A model generated the notes under the pieces. The model made no database searches, was not told the origin of the DNA, and saw only the letters and a list, made by a program, of their open reading frames with translations. The translations under genes and the position numbers were made by a program. DNA of 64,000 nt from Acidobacteriota bacterium (GTDB lineage Bacteria > Acidobacteriota > Terriglobia > Acidiferrales > UBA7541): positions 62,001 through 126,000 of the forward strand of contig QHYH01000096.1 in the NCBI GenBank assembly GCA_003223215.1. The letters run 5' to 3'. Each line of letters starts with the position of its first letter. Within the stretch, counting starts at the first letter, position 1. Shown here piece after piece: positions 9,814 to 18,767 of the stretch.

Positions 9814-12252
9814 TCACTCGAACCTTAACGCTACCATCGGGTCCACTCTAGCAGCGTGCCGCGCTGGTATGGCGCAAGCAATCATGGCCGCAAGGCTCAA
9901 TAAGAACGTTCCCCCGACCAGAATCATCGGGTCCCGCACGTTTCCACCCGCCCGACTCTCGACAACCCTGTTCATCGCCAACGTAAGCGCAAGTCCAGCC
10001 GCAATCCCGCTTCCGACGCTTACGACCGTCGACGCAAATACCATCCTCATGACCTGCCCGGGCTGTGCCCCGAGCGCCATGCGAATTCCAAACTCGTTGG
10101 TGCGTTGCGCCACGACGTAGGACACTACGCTATACAATCCCAGCGCAGCCAAAGCGAGTCCGAGCCATGCCAGAATCCCAAAAATCCATGCCGCCAGATG
10201 CTCCTGCTGCCATTCCGGCGCATCCGTGATCCAGGTTTCGAGGTCCCTGACGATGCTGTAGGTCTGCTGCTCCGGGTTGACCCGGGCTAGCTGTTCCTGT
10301 ACCGCGTGCAACAGTGTTAGCGGCGGCACCTCGGATCTCACCAGAATCTGCGTTCCGCGACTCATGCTGAGCGTATAGGGTACATAGACCGCGGGCCTGC
10401 TGGGGTCCCTAAGCCCGGCGTTCCGCGCATCTTCCACCACGCCGACAATCGCTAGCCACGCGTCGGCTATCTTCTGCGCAGAGAGGATCGTCGGGGGATT
10501 GTCTTCAATTCCCGGCAACTTCAGGGAGTGTCCGACGGCATCGCCCTGCGGAAAATAACGCCGCGCCAAGGTTCGGTTGATGACCGCGAGGTGGGCCCCG
10601 TCATGGTTTTCCGTATCGGTCCATATGCGCCCTTCGAGAAGCGCAATGCGCAACTCTGCGAAATAGCCCGGGCTCACCAGATTGATGGACCCCAACTGTT
10701 CTTCCGCTGCGGGTTTGCCTAGAATCTCAAAACGCGAATTCCATCCGTTCCGCGGAGGGGTGGCATTGCTTGAAATCGCCGCCATGGTGACTCCGGGCGT
10801 CTCGGCTACCTTCGCCCGCAGTTGCTCGAAATAGGCGGCTCGCGAGGCCCATGTCGTGAAGGCGCCGTCGTGAAGCGGTATTCCTACGGACATCACGTTA
10901 TGCGGATCGTACCCCAGCTGCCTATGCATCAGCCCGACAAAAGCCTCCATCGCTGCCCCCGCTCCCGCCAGCAACAACAGCGTCAGCGCAACCTGACCAG
11001 CGATCAGCACGCCGTTCGCTCTGCGTCCGGCGACGCTTCCGGTGAAACGGCGCACGTTCGACCCCATGAGTTGCCCTGCAGGGGTTCGCGACAGTTGCAA
11101 CGCCGGCCACAATCCAAAGAGAACCCCGGTTGCAAGTCCCACTCCAATGCTGAAGAGGAGTACCGGAATATTGATGCGGATCACCACTTCCGGGGCGAAC
11201 GCGTAGGGAGGCAGTAGTACCCGAATACCCGTCAAGATCCCGTACGATGCAAGCACACCCAGGCCTGCGCCGATCGCGGCCTGCAGCAGCGACTCCGTGA
11301 GCAGCTGTCGCATGATGCGGCCGCGCCCCGCCCCGATGGCTGCGCGCACCGCCAACTCAGGCTGCCGGGCCGTGCCCCGCGCCAGCAATAAAATGGACAC
11401 GTTCCCGCACCCGATCGCCAGCAGCAGGGCGACGCCGCCGAACAGCAGATACAATGTTCCGCTGATGCTCCTCACCACCCACTCGTTCAATCCCTCCACG
11501 CGCACTCGGAAGTGCTCGGGAAAGTGGTTGGGCATTTCTTTGGCGAATTGGTCCAGCAAAGGTTCGAGCGCCGCGTCCGCCTGTTCGTGCGTTACCCCCT
11601 TCCGCAGGCGCAGATTGATGATGAACATGCGTCCTGGGTCTTGCGTGAGTTTCAGTGGCAGGTACACATCGGCGCTGTACCAGCGGAATCGTGGCGCGGC
11701 AACTCCCACAATCAAGTAGTTCTTGCGATCCAGTTGGATTGTCTTTCCCACTACATCCGGGTCCGAGAGGAAGTGAGTCTGCCAGAACTGGTACGACAAC
11801 ACCGTTACCGCTTGCGGGTCCTGCCCGTCGACCGCGTCGGAGGGCAAGAGTCCCCGCCCGAGTACTGGCGGGACTCCCAAGTCGGTGAAGCCGTTCGAGA
11901 TCAGGCCGATCGCGTTGACGTTCTCCGGAAGCTCGTGGCCGGTCAAGATCATCGGGTGGTAATCCATGGCCAGCAGGCTTTCGATAATGCCCAGTTGCCG
12001 CACTTGCTGGATTTGCGGCCCATTCAGATTGGCCCAGTCTCCCTGGCCCGCCTTGCTTTGAATCGTAAGCCGCACAATCCGATCCGCCCCGACGAAGGGA
12101 TATGGGTTGATCAGCGCCGCATAGATGACGCTGAACACCGCCGTTGTGGCTCCAATACCAAGTACCAGTGAAACTAACGCCGTCAGCGTGAGTCCCGGCC
12201 TGTTGACAAGCTGCCTTATGGAATGTCTGAGGTCTTCGAGTAGCGTCCCCAT
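9814..12252 (-). CDS. ADOP-type FtsX/MacB permease
   Basis: This is an 812-residue membrane protein with duplicated halves. Each half has a TM helix, a MacB-like periplasmic core and an FtsX domain of three helices. The first helix is at about 20-45 (LVLGIGATTAVFSVIYA), and the second half starts near 415 (VLIAGQVALTLLLLAGAGA). The protein ends in the typical [10 protein letters not shown]. The start MGTLLEDLRHS at 12252 has a GAGG SD, so the ten extra residues upstream are excluded. No ATPase gene is near, as usual for this acidobacterial family. The substrate is unknown. It lacks the cytoplasmic prefix domain seen in two of the other three copies here. Confidence 0.9.
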   Translation of the reverse strand: MGTLLEDLRHSIRQLVNRPGLTLTALVSLVLGIGATTAVFSVIYAALINPYPFVGADRIVRLTIQSKAGQGDWANLNGPQIQQVRQLGIIESLLAMDYHPMILTGHELPENVNAIGLISNGFTDLGVPPVLGRGLLPSDAVDGQDPQAVTVLSYQFWQTHFLSDPDVVGKTIQLDRKNYLIVGVAAPRFRWYSADVYLPLKLTQDPGRMFIINLRLRKGVTHEQADAALEPLLDQFAKEMPNHFPEHFRVRVEGLNEWVVRSISGTLYLLFGGVALLLAIGCGNVSILLLARGTARQPELAVRAAIGAGRGRIMRQLLTESLLQAAIGAGLGVLASYGILTGIRVLLPPYAFAPEVVIRINIPVLLFSIGVGLATGVLFGLWPALQLSRTPAGQLMGSNVRRFTGSVAGRRANGVLIAGQVALTLLLLAGAGAAMEAFVGLMHRQLGYDPHNVMSVGIPLHDGAFTTWASRAAYFEQLRAKVAETPGVTMAAISSNATPPRNGWNSRFEILGKPAAEEQLGSINLVSPGYFAELRIALLEGRIWTDTENHDGAHLAVINRTLARRYFPQGDAVGHSLKLPGIEDNPPTILSAQKIADAWLAIVGVVEDARNAGLRDPSRPAVYVPYTLSMSRGTQILVRSEVPPLTLLHAVQEQLARVNPEQQTYSIVRDLETWITDAPEWQQEHLAAWIFGILAWLGLALAALGLYSVVSYVVAQRTNEFGIRMALGAQPGQVMRMVFASTVVSVGSGIAAGLALTLAMNRVVESRAGGNVRDPMILVGGTFLLSLAAMIACAIPARHAARVDPMVALRFE

Positions 12253-12291
12253 ATTTCGCGCCTCGGGCCCTCGAGGAGCCAACTTCTAACT

Positions 12292-15252
12292 TCAATGTGC
12301 TGCCGTCGTTGCGAGTCCCAGCGCCTGCATCACCGCGTCGTGCACATCCCGCCGCACTTGTTGAATCTTTTGATTCTCGCGTGTCGGGTGCACGCGATTT
12401 GTCAGAAAGACCACAAACAGTTGCTGGTCGGGATCGACCCAGATGGAAGTTCCCGTGAAGCCCGTGTGTCCGAAACTATGCTCTGAAAAATAATGTCCGG
12501 CGAGCCCGCCCGGAGTCGGCACGGCCCAGCCCAGCGTGCGCGTCCCGCCCGAGAGCCGTTGCGGCGTGGTGAATAGCGTCACGGTCGCACGCCGCAAAAT
12601 CCTCTGATGTGCGTAAACGCCACCGTTGAGCAGCATCTGGCAAAACGCCGCGAGATCCGGCGCCGTGCTGAAGACTCCCGCGTGCCCTGACACGCCGCCA
12701 ATCGCATAAGCATTTTCGTCGTGCACTTCGCCTTGCATGAGCCGGTGTCGGTACTGGTTATCGATTTCCGTCGGCGCAATCGTCGGCCATATTTTTTTTG
12801 GCGGTTTGTACATCGAGTTCCTCATTCCTAGGGGCGAAAAAACAAAACTGTTCGCCAAGTCATCGAGCTTTCTTCCCGTCAATCGCTCGATGATCTCCGC
12901 CATCAAAATAATTCCCAGGTCTGAATAAACTTCTTTGCTTCCCGGCTCATATTCGAGCGGCTCGGTAAAAATCTTGGTCAGCGTATCTTGCTTGCCTTGC
13001 GAACTTCGCCAGTATTCCTTGAACGGCGGCAACCCTGAAGTGTGCGTCAACAAATGCCGCACCGTCACGCGATGCCGCCATTCCGGTTGCGGCCCGCCTG
13101 CCCATTCGGGAAGATACCGCTCGATCTTCGCCTCTAGGTCCAGGGGCACCGCGAAATCGCCTTCGGCTAGTTTGGCCACTAGCGTTGTGGTCACCACGAC
13201 TTTTGTCAGTGACGCAATGTCGTACATCGTCGTCGGCAGGACCGCCCGTGACTTTGCGTCATAGCTCAGTTTCCCAAACGCGTGAACCGCCACCTTTCCG
13301 CGGAATCCCACCGCAAGCGTTGCTCCCGGAAACGCCTTGTCCTTCACTGCTCTCTCGACCGCTTCGTACGCGGGCCGCAGTTGCCCATCCTCGCGTACAT
13401 CCATCGGCTGCAGGGCCATTGGATTTGCCGGCACGGCGATCCCGAATCCTGCCTGCAAGTTCACTCCGGGCACGGTCACCGGCAAATGCCCGCGCACCGG
13501 AATTTCTCCAAACAACGCGCGCGCTAGGGAAATCTGCGCGACATCGCTGATGCCAAACGCCGCCAACCACGTTTCCGCTTGCGGGAATCCTTCGATCAAG
13601 TACGGGCTCCCGAATGCCACGGTAATCACGGGCTTGCCCGTTTTGTAGATTTGTTCCGCGAGCCCGACTTGTTCCGGCGGCACGTCCACATTTCCCTTAC
13701 GATCGCTCACGCGCACAAAGAACGCGACAATCGCGACATCATAAGCGTCCGGGGAAGGCAGCTTCAAAGTGCTGGCATTGACAAAGCGCGTGTCCGCCCG
13801 CAGCGTGGTCAGGGAATCAAAGCGCGAGCGCAGTTCGCGCTCGAGATCTTCTCCGGGATAGGGTTCCGGATCCGCATAAAACGCGAGCAGTAGCGCCCGC
13901 GAAGGCTTCGTGCCGTCGAGCGGCAGACGATGGGGCTTGTCTCGCAGCAACGTTACGCCGCGATCGGAAATCTCCTGGGCTTGCTGCTGCCAGGCGACGC
14001 TGCCGAATTTGTGATTCAGCACGTTCACATCCACTAGCCGGTTTTTGTTCAGGCCCAGCCGCGCTTTCGCCTGCAAAATACGCCGCACCGATTCATCCAA
14101 CCGCCGCTTCGAAATCCGCCCCGACTTCACTGCGCCTTCGAGTGCTTCAAAGGCCGCGTCCGGAACCGGCGGCATCAGCAAGCAATCCACTCCTGCAACC
14201 ACCGCACGGACCGCCGCTTCTCCCGGCGCATACCGTACCGTGATCCCTCCCATGTCCATCGCGTCGGTAACGATGAGCCCTTGGAAACGGAGTTCTTTCC
14301 GCAAGAGACCCTCGAGAATCTTTGGCGAGAGCGTCGCCGGCGTGTTCGGATCGGGCTCGAGCGCGGGAACGGAGAGATGGCCGGTCATGACGGTGTCCGC
14401 TCCGGCCGCAATCGCCGCGCGAAACGGCACCAGCTCCAGGTGTTCCAAACGTTCGCGGCTCGCCGAAATCACCGCCAGGTCGATGTGGGAATCCGCCGCA
14501 GTGTCGCCGTGCCCCGGGAAATGCTTGGCCGTGGCCAGTGCACTGCCGTCCGCGACGCCCTTTACGAACGCGGACACAAACTCCCCGACGCGCTGCGGAT
14601 TTTCTCCGAACGATCTCGTATTAATGATGGGATTGGCCGGGTTGTTGTTTACGTCTGAATCCGGGGCATAAACCCAGTGGACGCCGGTTGCGCGTGCTTC
14701 CGATGCGGTGATCTTTCCCATGGTGTAGGCATCTTTTGGATTGCCGCCCGCCGCCACGGCCATGGCCGTGGGAAAGGACGTGCCTTCGTCGTAGCGCATC
14801 GCCGTTCCGCGCTCGAAATCCGCGCCGATCAGCAGGGGAAGCTTGGATTTGGTCTGTAACTGGTTTGCCAGCACCGCCGTCGGATATGCCTGGCTCTTTA
14901 CGATGCCAAGCGGCGAGCCGTGCGTGATGACAATGAATCCACCAACATGCAGATCCTGCACATCATGCAAGAGTTGTTGATAGGCGGGTGAGTCGGTAGC
15001 GGTAAAACCTCCGTGGTACGTGGTGAACAGAAGCTGCCCAATCTTTTCGTCCACGGTCATTTTGCCGAGCGTGGATTCCACCCAGGCGCTCGCCGCGGGC
15101 GACAGGCTCTTTGCCCTGCTTTTGCTGCCGCTTTGTGCTGCCGCGACTTTTTCCTCGGCTGGATTGTTTTTTTGGCTGCGTGTTTTTTGGGCCATAAAGG
15201 TGAGCAATAAGACGGGAATTAAGAACACAAAGCGGACACGGCGTCCTTCCAT
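12292..15252 (-). CDS. GH3 N-acetylhexosaminidase fused to beta-lactamase-like serine hydrolase
   Basis: This is a 986-residue secreted fusion. After a signal peptide (1-26), residues about 55-405 form a NagZ-like GH3 domain. It carries KHFPGHGDT (243-251), whose His is the acid/base in NagZ enzymes, and the nucleophile D330 in VTDAMDMGG. A GH3 C-terminal domain follows to about 600. Residues 625-986 are a class C beta-lactamase/penicillin-binding-type hydrolase with SLTK (681-684), YSD (776-778) and a late HTG motif. NagZ enzymes remove GlcNAc from wall fragments. The serine hydrolase could act on the attached peptide or ester (inference). It is divergent from the NamZ gene across 128 bases, which strongly suggests wall turnover. 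Confidence 0.9.
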   Translation of the reverse strand: MEGRRVRFVFLIPVLLLTFMAQKTRSQKNNPAEEKVAAAQSGSKSRAKSLSPAASAWVESTLGKMTVDEKIGQLLFTTYHGGFTATDSPAYQQLLHDVQDLHVGGFIVITHGSPLGIVKSQAYPTAVLANQLQTKSKLPLLIGADFERGTAMRYDEGTSFPTAMAVAAGGNPKDAYTMGKITASEARATGVHWVYAPDSDVNNNPANPIINTRSFGENPQRVGEFVSAFVKGVADGSALATAKHFPGHGDTAADSHIDLAVISASRERLEHLELVPFRAAIAAGADTVMTGHLSVPALEPDPNTPATLSPKILEGLLRKELRFQGLIVTDAMDMGGITVRYAPGEAAVRAVVAGVDCLLMPPVPDAAFEALEGAVKSGRISKRRLDESVRRILQAKARLGLNKNRLVDVNVLNHKFGSVAWQQQAQEISDRGVTLLRDKPHRLPLDGTKPSRALLLAFYADPEPYPGEDLERELRSRFDSLTTLRADTRFVNASTLKLPSPDAYDVAIVAFFVRVSDRKGNVDVPPEQVGLAEQIYKTGKPVITVAFGSPYLIEGFPQAETWLAAFGISDVAQISLARALFGEIPVRGHLPVTVPGVNLQAGFGIAVPANPMALQPMDVREDGQLRPAYEAVERAVKDKAFPGATLAVGFRGKVAVHAFGKLSYDAKSRAVLPTTMYDIASLTKVVVTTTLVAKLAEGDFAVPLDLEAKIERYLPEWAGGPQPEWRHRVTVRHLLTHTSGLPPFKEYWRSSQGKQDTLTKIFTEPLEYEPGSKEVYSDLGIILMAEIIERLTGRKLDDLANSFVFSPLGMRNSMYKPPKKIWPTIAPTEIDNQYRHRLMQGEVHDENAYAIGGVSGHAGVFSTAPDLAAFCQMLLNGGVYAHQRILRRATVTLFTTPQRLSGGTRTLGWAVPTPGGLAGHYFSEHSFGHTGFTGTSIWVDPDQQLFVVFLTNRVHPTRENQKIQQVRRDVHDAVMQALGLATTAAH

Positions 15253-15380
15253 CAGTTACAATCCCCCGCGCAGCCCGCAGTCTGCATTTATTCATAGCAC
15301 ACGCATTCCGTGCTCTCAACGCAGCCGCGGTTGGCGTGTTCCAGAATATCATTCTATTCTCTGAACTGAGGGGGACCATT

Positions 15381-16625
15381 TTGACCTCGACGAACCGCGC
15401 GCTCACCGGACTCGCTCGATTCACTCTATTGGTTGCTTTGCTTGCGCCTTCCGCTTTCCCCAGGCGGTCTTCCTCCAAACGCTCCGGTCACGCTGCTCGG
15501 GTGCAGACCGGGCTCGACGTTCTTGAGGCGGAAAAGTTTGCCCCGCTCCGCGGCAAACACATCGGGCTGATTACCAATCATACGGGTTTCGATGCGCTGG
15601 GCCGCAGCAACATCGACCTGCTAGCTCGGGCAGCGGGCTTGCAACTCGTCGCGCTGTTCAGCCCCGAGCACGGGCTCGCCGGCCGCGCCAACGAAAACGT
15701 GGCGTCCTCGAAAGATCCCACGACGGGCCTTTCGATTTACAGCTTGTACGGCGATGCGCGCCGTCCAACCGATGAAATGCTGCAGGGCGTCGACGCGCTG
15801 GTCTTCGATATTCAGGACGCTGGCGTGCGTTTCTACACCTACACGGTCACCATGGCCTACTGCATGGAAGAAGCGGCCAAACGCCAAATTCCGTTTTTTG
15901 TTTTGGATCGTCCCAATCCTTTGGGCGGAGAGATCGTGGAAGGGCCGATGCTCGATCCTGACAAAACCAGCTTCGTGGCGTACTTTCCCATTCCGGTGCG
16001 CTACGGTTTGACCATTGGCGAGCTGGCCCAATTCTTCAACGCTGAGAATCACATCGGCGCCGAGCTGCACGTGATCGCCATGCGGAACTGGCACCGCAAT
16101 TACTTTTTTGAAAGCACCGGCATCAACTGGGTTCCTCCTTCGCCGGCGCTGCGCACGACGAAAGGTTCGATTCTTTATCCGGGGATTGAAGTTTTGCAGG
16201 CTTCCGGCGTTTCCGTTGGCCGCGGCACGCAAGCGCCGTTTGAAGAGTTCGGCGCTCCCTGGATGGACGGGGAGGCCGTCGCCGCAGCGCTCGGCGAGCG
16301 CCATCTGCCGGGTCTGCATTTTGAATCGAAGTCCTTCATTCCCGTTGGCGGGCCCCATAGCGGCGAGCGATCGAGTGGTGTGTCCATCCGTGTGACGGAT
16401 CGTTTTGTGGTGCGTTCCATGCGTCTCGGGCTGGAAATCGCCGAGATTCTCCAGAAGCTTTATCCAAAAGACTTTGACACCGACAAGCTCGTGGGGCTCC
16501 TCGGGAATGCCGAGACCGTCCGGCAAATAAAAGACGGCGTTAGTCCGGACGAAATTGTCTCGAGTTGGTCGGACGCGCTTCGGTCGTTTGACCAGGTTCG
16601 GCGCAAATACTATCTTTACAAGTAG
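15381..16625 (+). CDS. namZ: NamZ-family (DUF1343) exo-beta-N-acetylmuramidase
   Basis: This is a 414-residue secreted protein of the DUF1343 family, now known as NamZ (GH171), which cuts MurNAc from the non-reducing end of glycan strands. Conserved segments are IGLITNHTGFD, FSPEHGLAG, DIQDAGVRFYTY, LDRPNPLGG and the C-terminal FDQVRRKYYLY. I chose a TTG start at 15381 because GAGGGGGA lies 5 bases before it and it leads straight into a signal peptide (LARFTLLVALLAPSA). An ATG at 15336 is in frame but has no SD. In Bacillus, NamZ works with NagZ, and here the GH3 fusion is the divergent neighbour. Confidence 0.87.
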   Translation: MTSTNRALTGLARFTLLVALLAPSAFPRRSSSKRSGHAARVQTGLDVLEAEKFAPLRGKHIGLITNHTGFDALGRSNIDLLARAAGLQLVALFSPEHGLAGRANENVASSKDPTTGLSIYSLYGDARRPTDEMLQGVDALVFDIQDAGVRFYTYTVTMAYCMEEAAKRQIPFFVLDRPNPLGGEIVEGPMLDPDKTSFVAYFPIPVRYGLTIGELAQFFNAENHIGAELHVIAMRNWHRNYFFESTGINWVPPSPALRTTKGSILYPGIEVLQASGVSVGRGTQAPFEEFGAPWMDGEAVAAALGERHLPGLHFESKSFIPVGGPHSGERSSGVSIRVTDRFVVRSMRLGLEIAEILQKLYPKDFDTDKLVGLLGNAETVRQIKDGVSPDEIVSSWSDALRSFDQVRRKYYLYK

Positions 16626-16683
16626 CCCGGCTTTGCGTGAAAGTTCTTTCGGTCACTGGATTGTGCTGGGGTTGGGGTACGCT

Positions 16684-17628
16684 ATGCGCATCGTTTCTTT
16701 GCTACCGTCGGCGACGGAAATTTTGTTCGCGCTGGGTCTGGACCGTGAGATCGTCGGCGTCAGCCATGAATGCGATTTTCCTGCGCAGGCCCGTAGCAAG
16801 CCCGTAGTGATTCACTCGCGCTTGCCGCAGGGAGCTTCTCCGGTCGAAATCGATCGGCTGGTTCGCGAATATGTTTCCCGCGGCGAAAGTTTGTACTCCG
16901 TGGACGTCGAGAAGCTCGAGAAACTTCATCCTGACCTAATCATCACCCAGGACTTGTGTCATGTTTGCGCCGCTTCGCCCGACGATCTCGCCACGGCCTT
17001 GACGCGCTTTGACCGGCGCCCGGAAGTGCTTACTCTCAACCCCCGGGATCTGGGCGATGTGTGGCGCGACATTCTGCTGGTTGGCGAGGCAGCTTGCCGA
17101 GGTTTGCAAGCCGAGGCTCTTGTGGCGGAAATCGGCAAGCGCCAGGGAATCTTGGGGAGACAGTTGAATCCTTCGGGGCGCCGCCCGCGCGTGGCCTTTC
17201 TCGAATGGCTCGAACCCATTTACGTCGGCGGCCACTGGGTGCCCGAGATGATCCGATGCGCCGGCGGGGAAGATGCGATTGGCGGTGCCCGAAAGCCGTC
17301 TTTCCGGGTTCATCTGCAGGATGTTGTCGAAGCTAAACCTGACTTCTTGCTGGTTGCCCCCTGCGGCTACTCGGGGAAGCAGGCGCGCCAGGAATACGAG
17401 TCGCTCGCTTTGCCCGACCAGTGGAACGCGATTCCGGCGGTGCAAAACAACCGGGTCTATGCGCTCGAAGCGAGCAGCTATTTTTCGCGTCCGGGACCGC
17501 GGCTGGTCACGGGCATCGAGATTCTGGCAAAGGTGTTCGATCCGTCTATCACGGTCTCTGCAGAAGCCGAATCTGCGATTCTTCGGATTCCCTCGGAGCG
17601 GGCCGCGAGGCGCGCGGCTTCCGTTTAG
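16684..17628 (+). CDS. BtuF-like cobalamin/siderophore-binding protein
   Basis: This is a 314-residue protein with a helical-backbone periplasmic-binding fold. It opens MRIVSLLPSATEILFALG and continues with VGVSHECDFP, HPDLIITQDLCHVCA and PDFLLVAPCG, all typical of the cobalamin-binding branch. No signal peptide is visible from the MRIVS start, as in many cytoplasmic or misannotated relatives, so its location is uncertain. An upstream in-frame ATG at 16555 lies inside namZ and adds no obvious signal. No BtuC or BtuD genes are adjacent. It follows namZ by 58 bases and might be co-transcribed. Confidence 0.82.
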   Translation: MRIVSLLPSATEILFALGLDREIVGVSHECDFPAQARSKPVVIHSRLPQGASPVEIDRLVREYVSRGESLYSVDVEKLEKLHPDLIITQDLCHVCAASPDDLATALTRFDRRPEVLTLNPRDLGDVWRDILLVGEAACRGLQAEALVAEIGKRQGILGRQLNPSGRRPRVAFLEWLEPIYVGGHWVPEMIRCAGGEDAIGGARKPSFRVHLQDVVEAKPDFLLVAPCGYSGKQARQEYESLALPDQWNAIPAVQNNRVYALEASSYFSRPGPRLVTGIEILAKVFDPSITVSAEAESAILRIPSERAARRAASV

Positions 17629-17677
17629 TTTTTGCCCTTCCGGTAAATCCCATGAGCACCCCTGTACGTCAGAACAG

Positions 17678-17714
17678 TTGACAATTGCCGTCATATATAT
17701 AAGATTCCTATATG
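17678..17714 (+). promoter_or_regulatory. PadR promoter with overlapping operator
   Basis: TTGACA (17678-17683) and TAAGAT (17700-17705) are spaced by 16 bases. The inverted repeat CATATA...TATATG (17692-17697, 17709-17714) brackets the -10 box and ends just before the AAGGGGGAAAG ribosome-binding site. The layout matches the two other PadR genes here. Confidence 0.55.
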
Positions 17715-17728
17715 TAAGGGGGAAAGCT

Positions 17729-18061
17729 ATGATTGGTTCCGGCATCAAACGAGGCACCGCCGAGCTGGCTGTGCTCAGCGTTCTCCAGGACGGGCCGCTT
17801 CACGGCTATGAGCTGGCTCGGCGCATCGAGCAGCAGACCAACGGCGCTCTGCGCTTCACTCTCGCGGCGCTGTATCCGATGCTCTACCGCATGGAGCAGC
17901 AACGCTGGATCCGCGGCAGCTGGGAGACAAGCACTAACGGCCGGCGGCGCCGGTGTTACCGTCTGACTCCGGCAGGGAAGAAGAAGCTGTCGCCGCTCCG
18001 GCGCGAATGGGCTGAGCTTTTTCGCGCACTAGAGCGACTCACGAACGTGGCGCATGCTTGA
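17729..18061 (+). CDS. PadR family transcriptional regulator
   Basis: This is a 110-residue PadR repressor. The winged helix includes GTAELAVLSVLQDGPLHGYE, then IEQQTNGALRFTLAALYPML and MEQQRWIRGSWE. The basic GRRRRCYRLT wing is followed by a short C-terminal helix. The ATG at 17729 has AAGGGGGAAAG in front, so longer frames reaching back into the upstream gene are rejected. Its stop overlaps the next gene by 8 bases (ATGCTTGA). It probably represses its own operon, which contains two paralogous membrane proteins. Confidence 0.9.
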   Translation: MIGSGIKRGTAELAVLSVLQDGPLHGYELARRIEQQTNGALRFTLAALYPMLYRMEQQRWIRGSWETSTNGRRRRCYRLTPAGKKKLSPLRREWAELFRALERLTNVAHA

Positions 18062-18767
18062 TTGGCAAGGAATCGTTCGCCAGCGCCTCTCAGGTCTCGC
18101 GCTCGATCCCGCTGAGAAGGACGAAGTGCACGCGGAACTGGCAGCGCACCTGGAAGAATCGTACGCAGTGTTCTGCAAGCAGGGCTTGGGTAAAGAAGAA
18201 TCGGCGCGGCGAACCATGGAGCAAGCTTCGGACTGGCAGGATTTGCAGCGCAGAATTATTGCAGCGAAGGAGAGAGGACATCTCATGAAGAAACGCGTGC
18301 AGCAGTTGTGGATTCCCGGATTCCTCACCTTCATCCTTTCGACGGTCTTTCTGATGACGCTCCAAAAACTGGGATTCCGGCCGCGCATCATCGGAGACGG
18401 CCCGAATACGATTCTTTTTTATGTGCCTTGGCTCGTGTCGCTTCCTTTCGTTGGCGCCCTGGGAGCTTACTTCTCGTCTCGTGCCAGAGCTTCACGGGCA
18501 ACCGTGCTTCTCGCCAGCGTTTTCCCTGTGCTCGCGCTCACAGCGGCAGTCCTCCTCATGTTTCCGATAGACATGGTCGTTGAGCGGGTCATCGGAAACC
18601 ATGTCGATTTCAGTATTGTGGCAACCGATCTCCTGAAGGAAGGGATTGGCTGGCTTTTGGTTCCGGGAGCTGCACTTTTGGCAGGCGGAGTACTGGCGCA
18701 CCTTTTCTTTAGCCGGCGGCCATCGTCGCAACACATGGCAATCGGTAGCGAGACAACTCATGCCTGA
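18054..18767 (+). CDS. Permease-prefix-type membrane protein, copy 1
   Basis: The first 80 residues of this 237-residue protein (DWQGIVRQRLSGLALDPAEK, EVHAELAAHLEESY, then DWQDLQRRI) resemble the cytoplasmic prefix domain of ADOP permeases. Four hydrophobic segments follow (about 88-107, 122-142, 150-172, 195-222). There is no FtsX or MacB domain. It overlaps the PadR gene and the next paralogue by 8 bases each, so all three are translationally coupled. The function is unknown. The PadR link suggests an inducible membrane component rather than a classic transporter. Confidence 0.7.
   Translation: MLDWQGIVRQRLSGLALDPAEKDEVHAELAAHLEESYAVFCKQGLGKEESARRTMEQASDWQDLQRRIIAAKERGHLMKKRVQQLWIPGFLTFILSTVFLMTLQKLGFRPRIIGDGPNTILFYVPWLVSLPFVGALGAYFSSRARASRATVLLASVFPVLALTAAVLLMFPIDMVVERVIGNHVDFSIVATDLLKEGIGWLLVPGAALLAGGVLAHLFFSRRPSSQHMAIGSETTHA

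Noticed and set aside
11357-12295. 312-codon minus frame overlapping the first ADOP permease
   Set aside because: Out-of-frame shadow of the permease; no hydrophobic segments or motifs.
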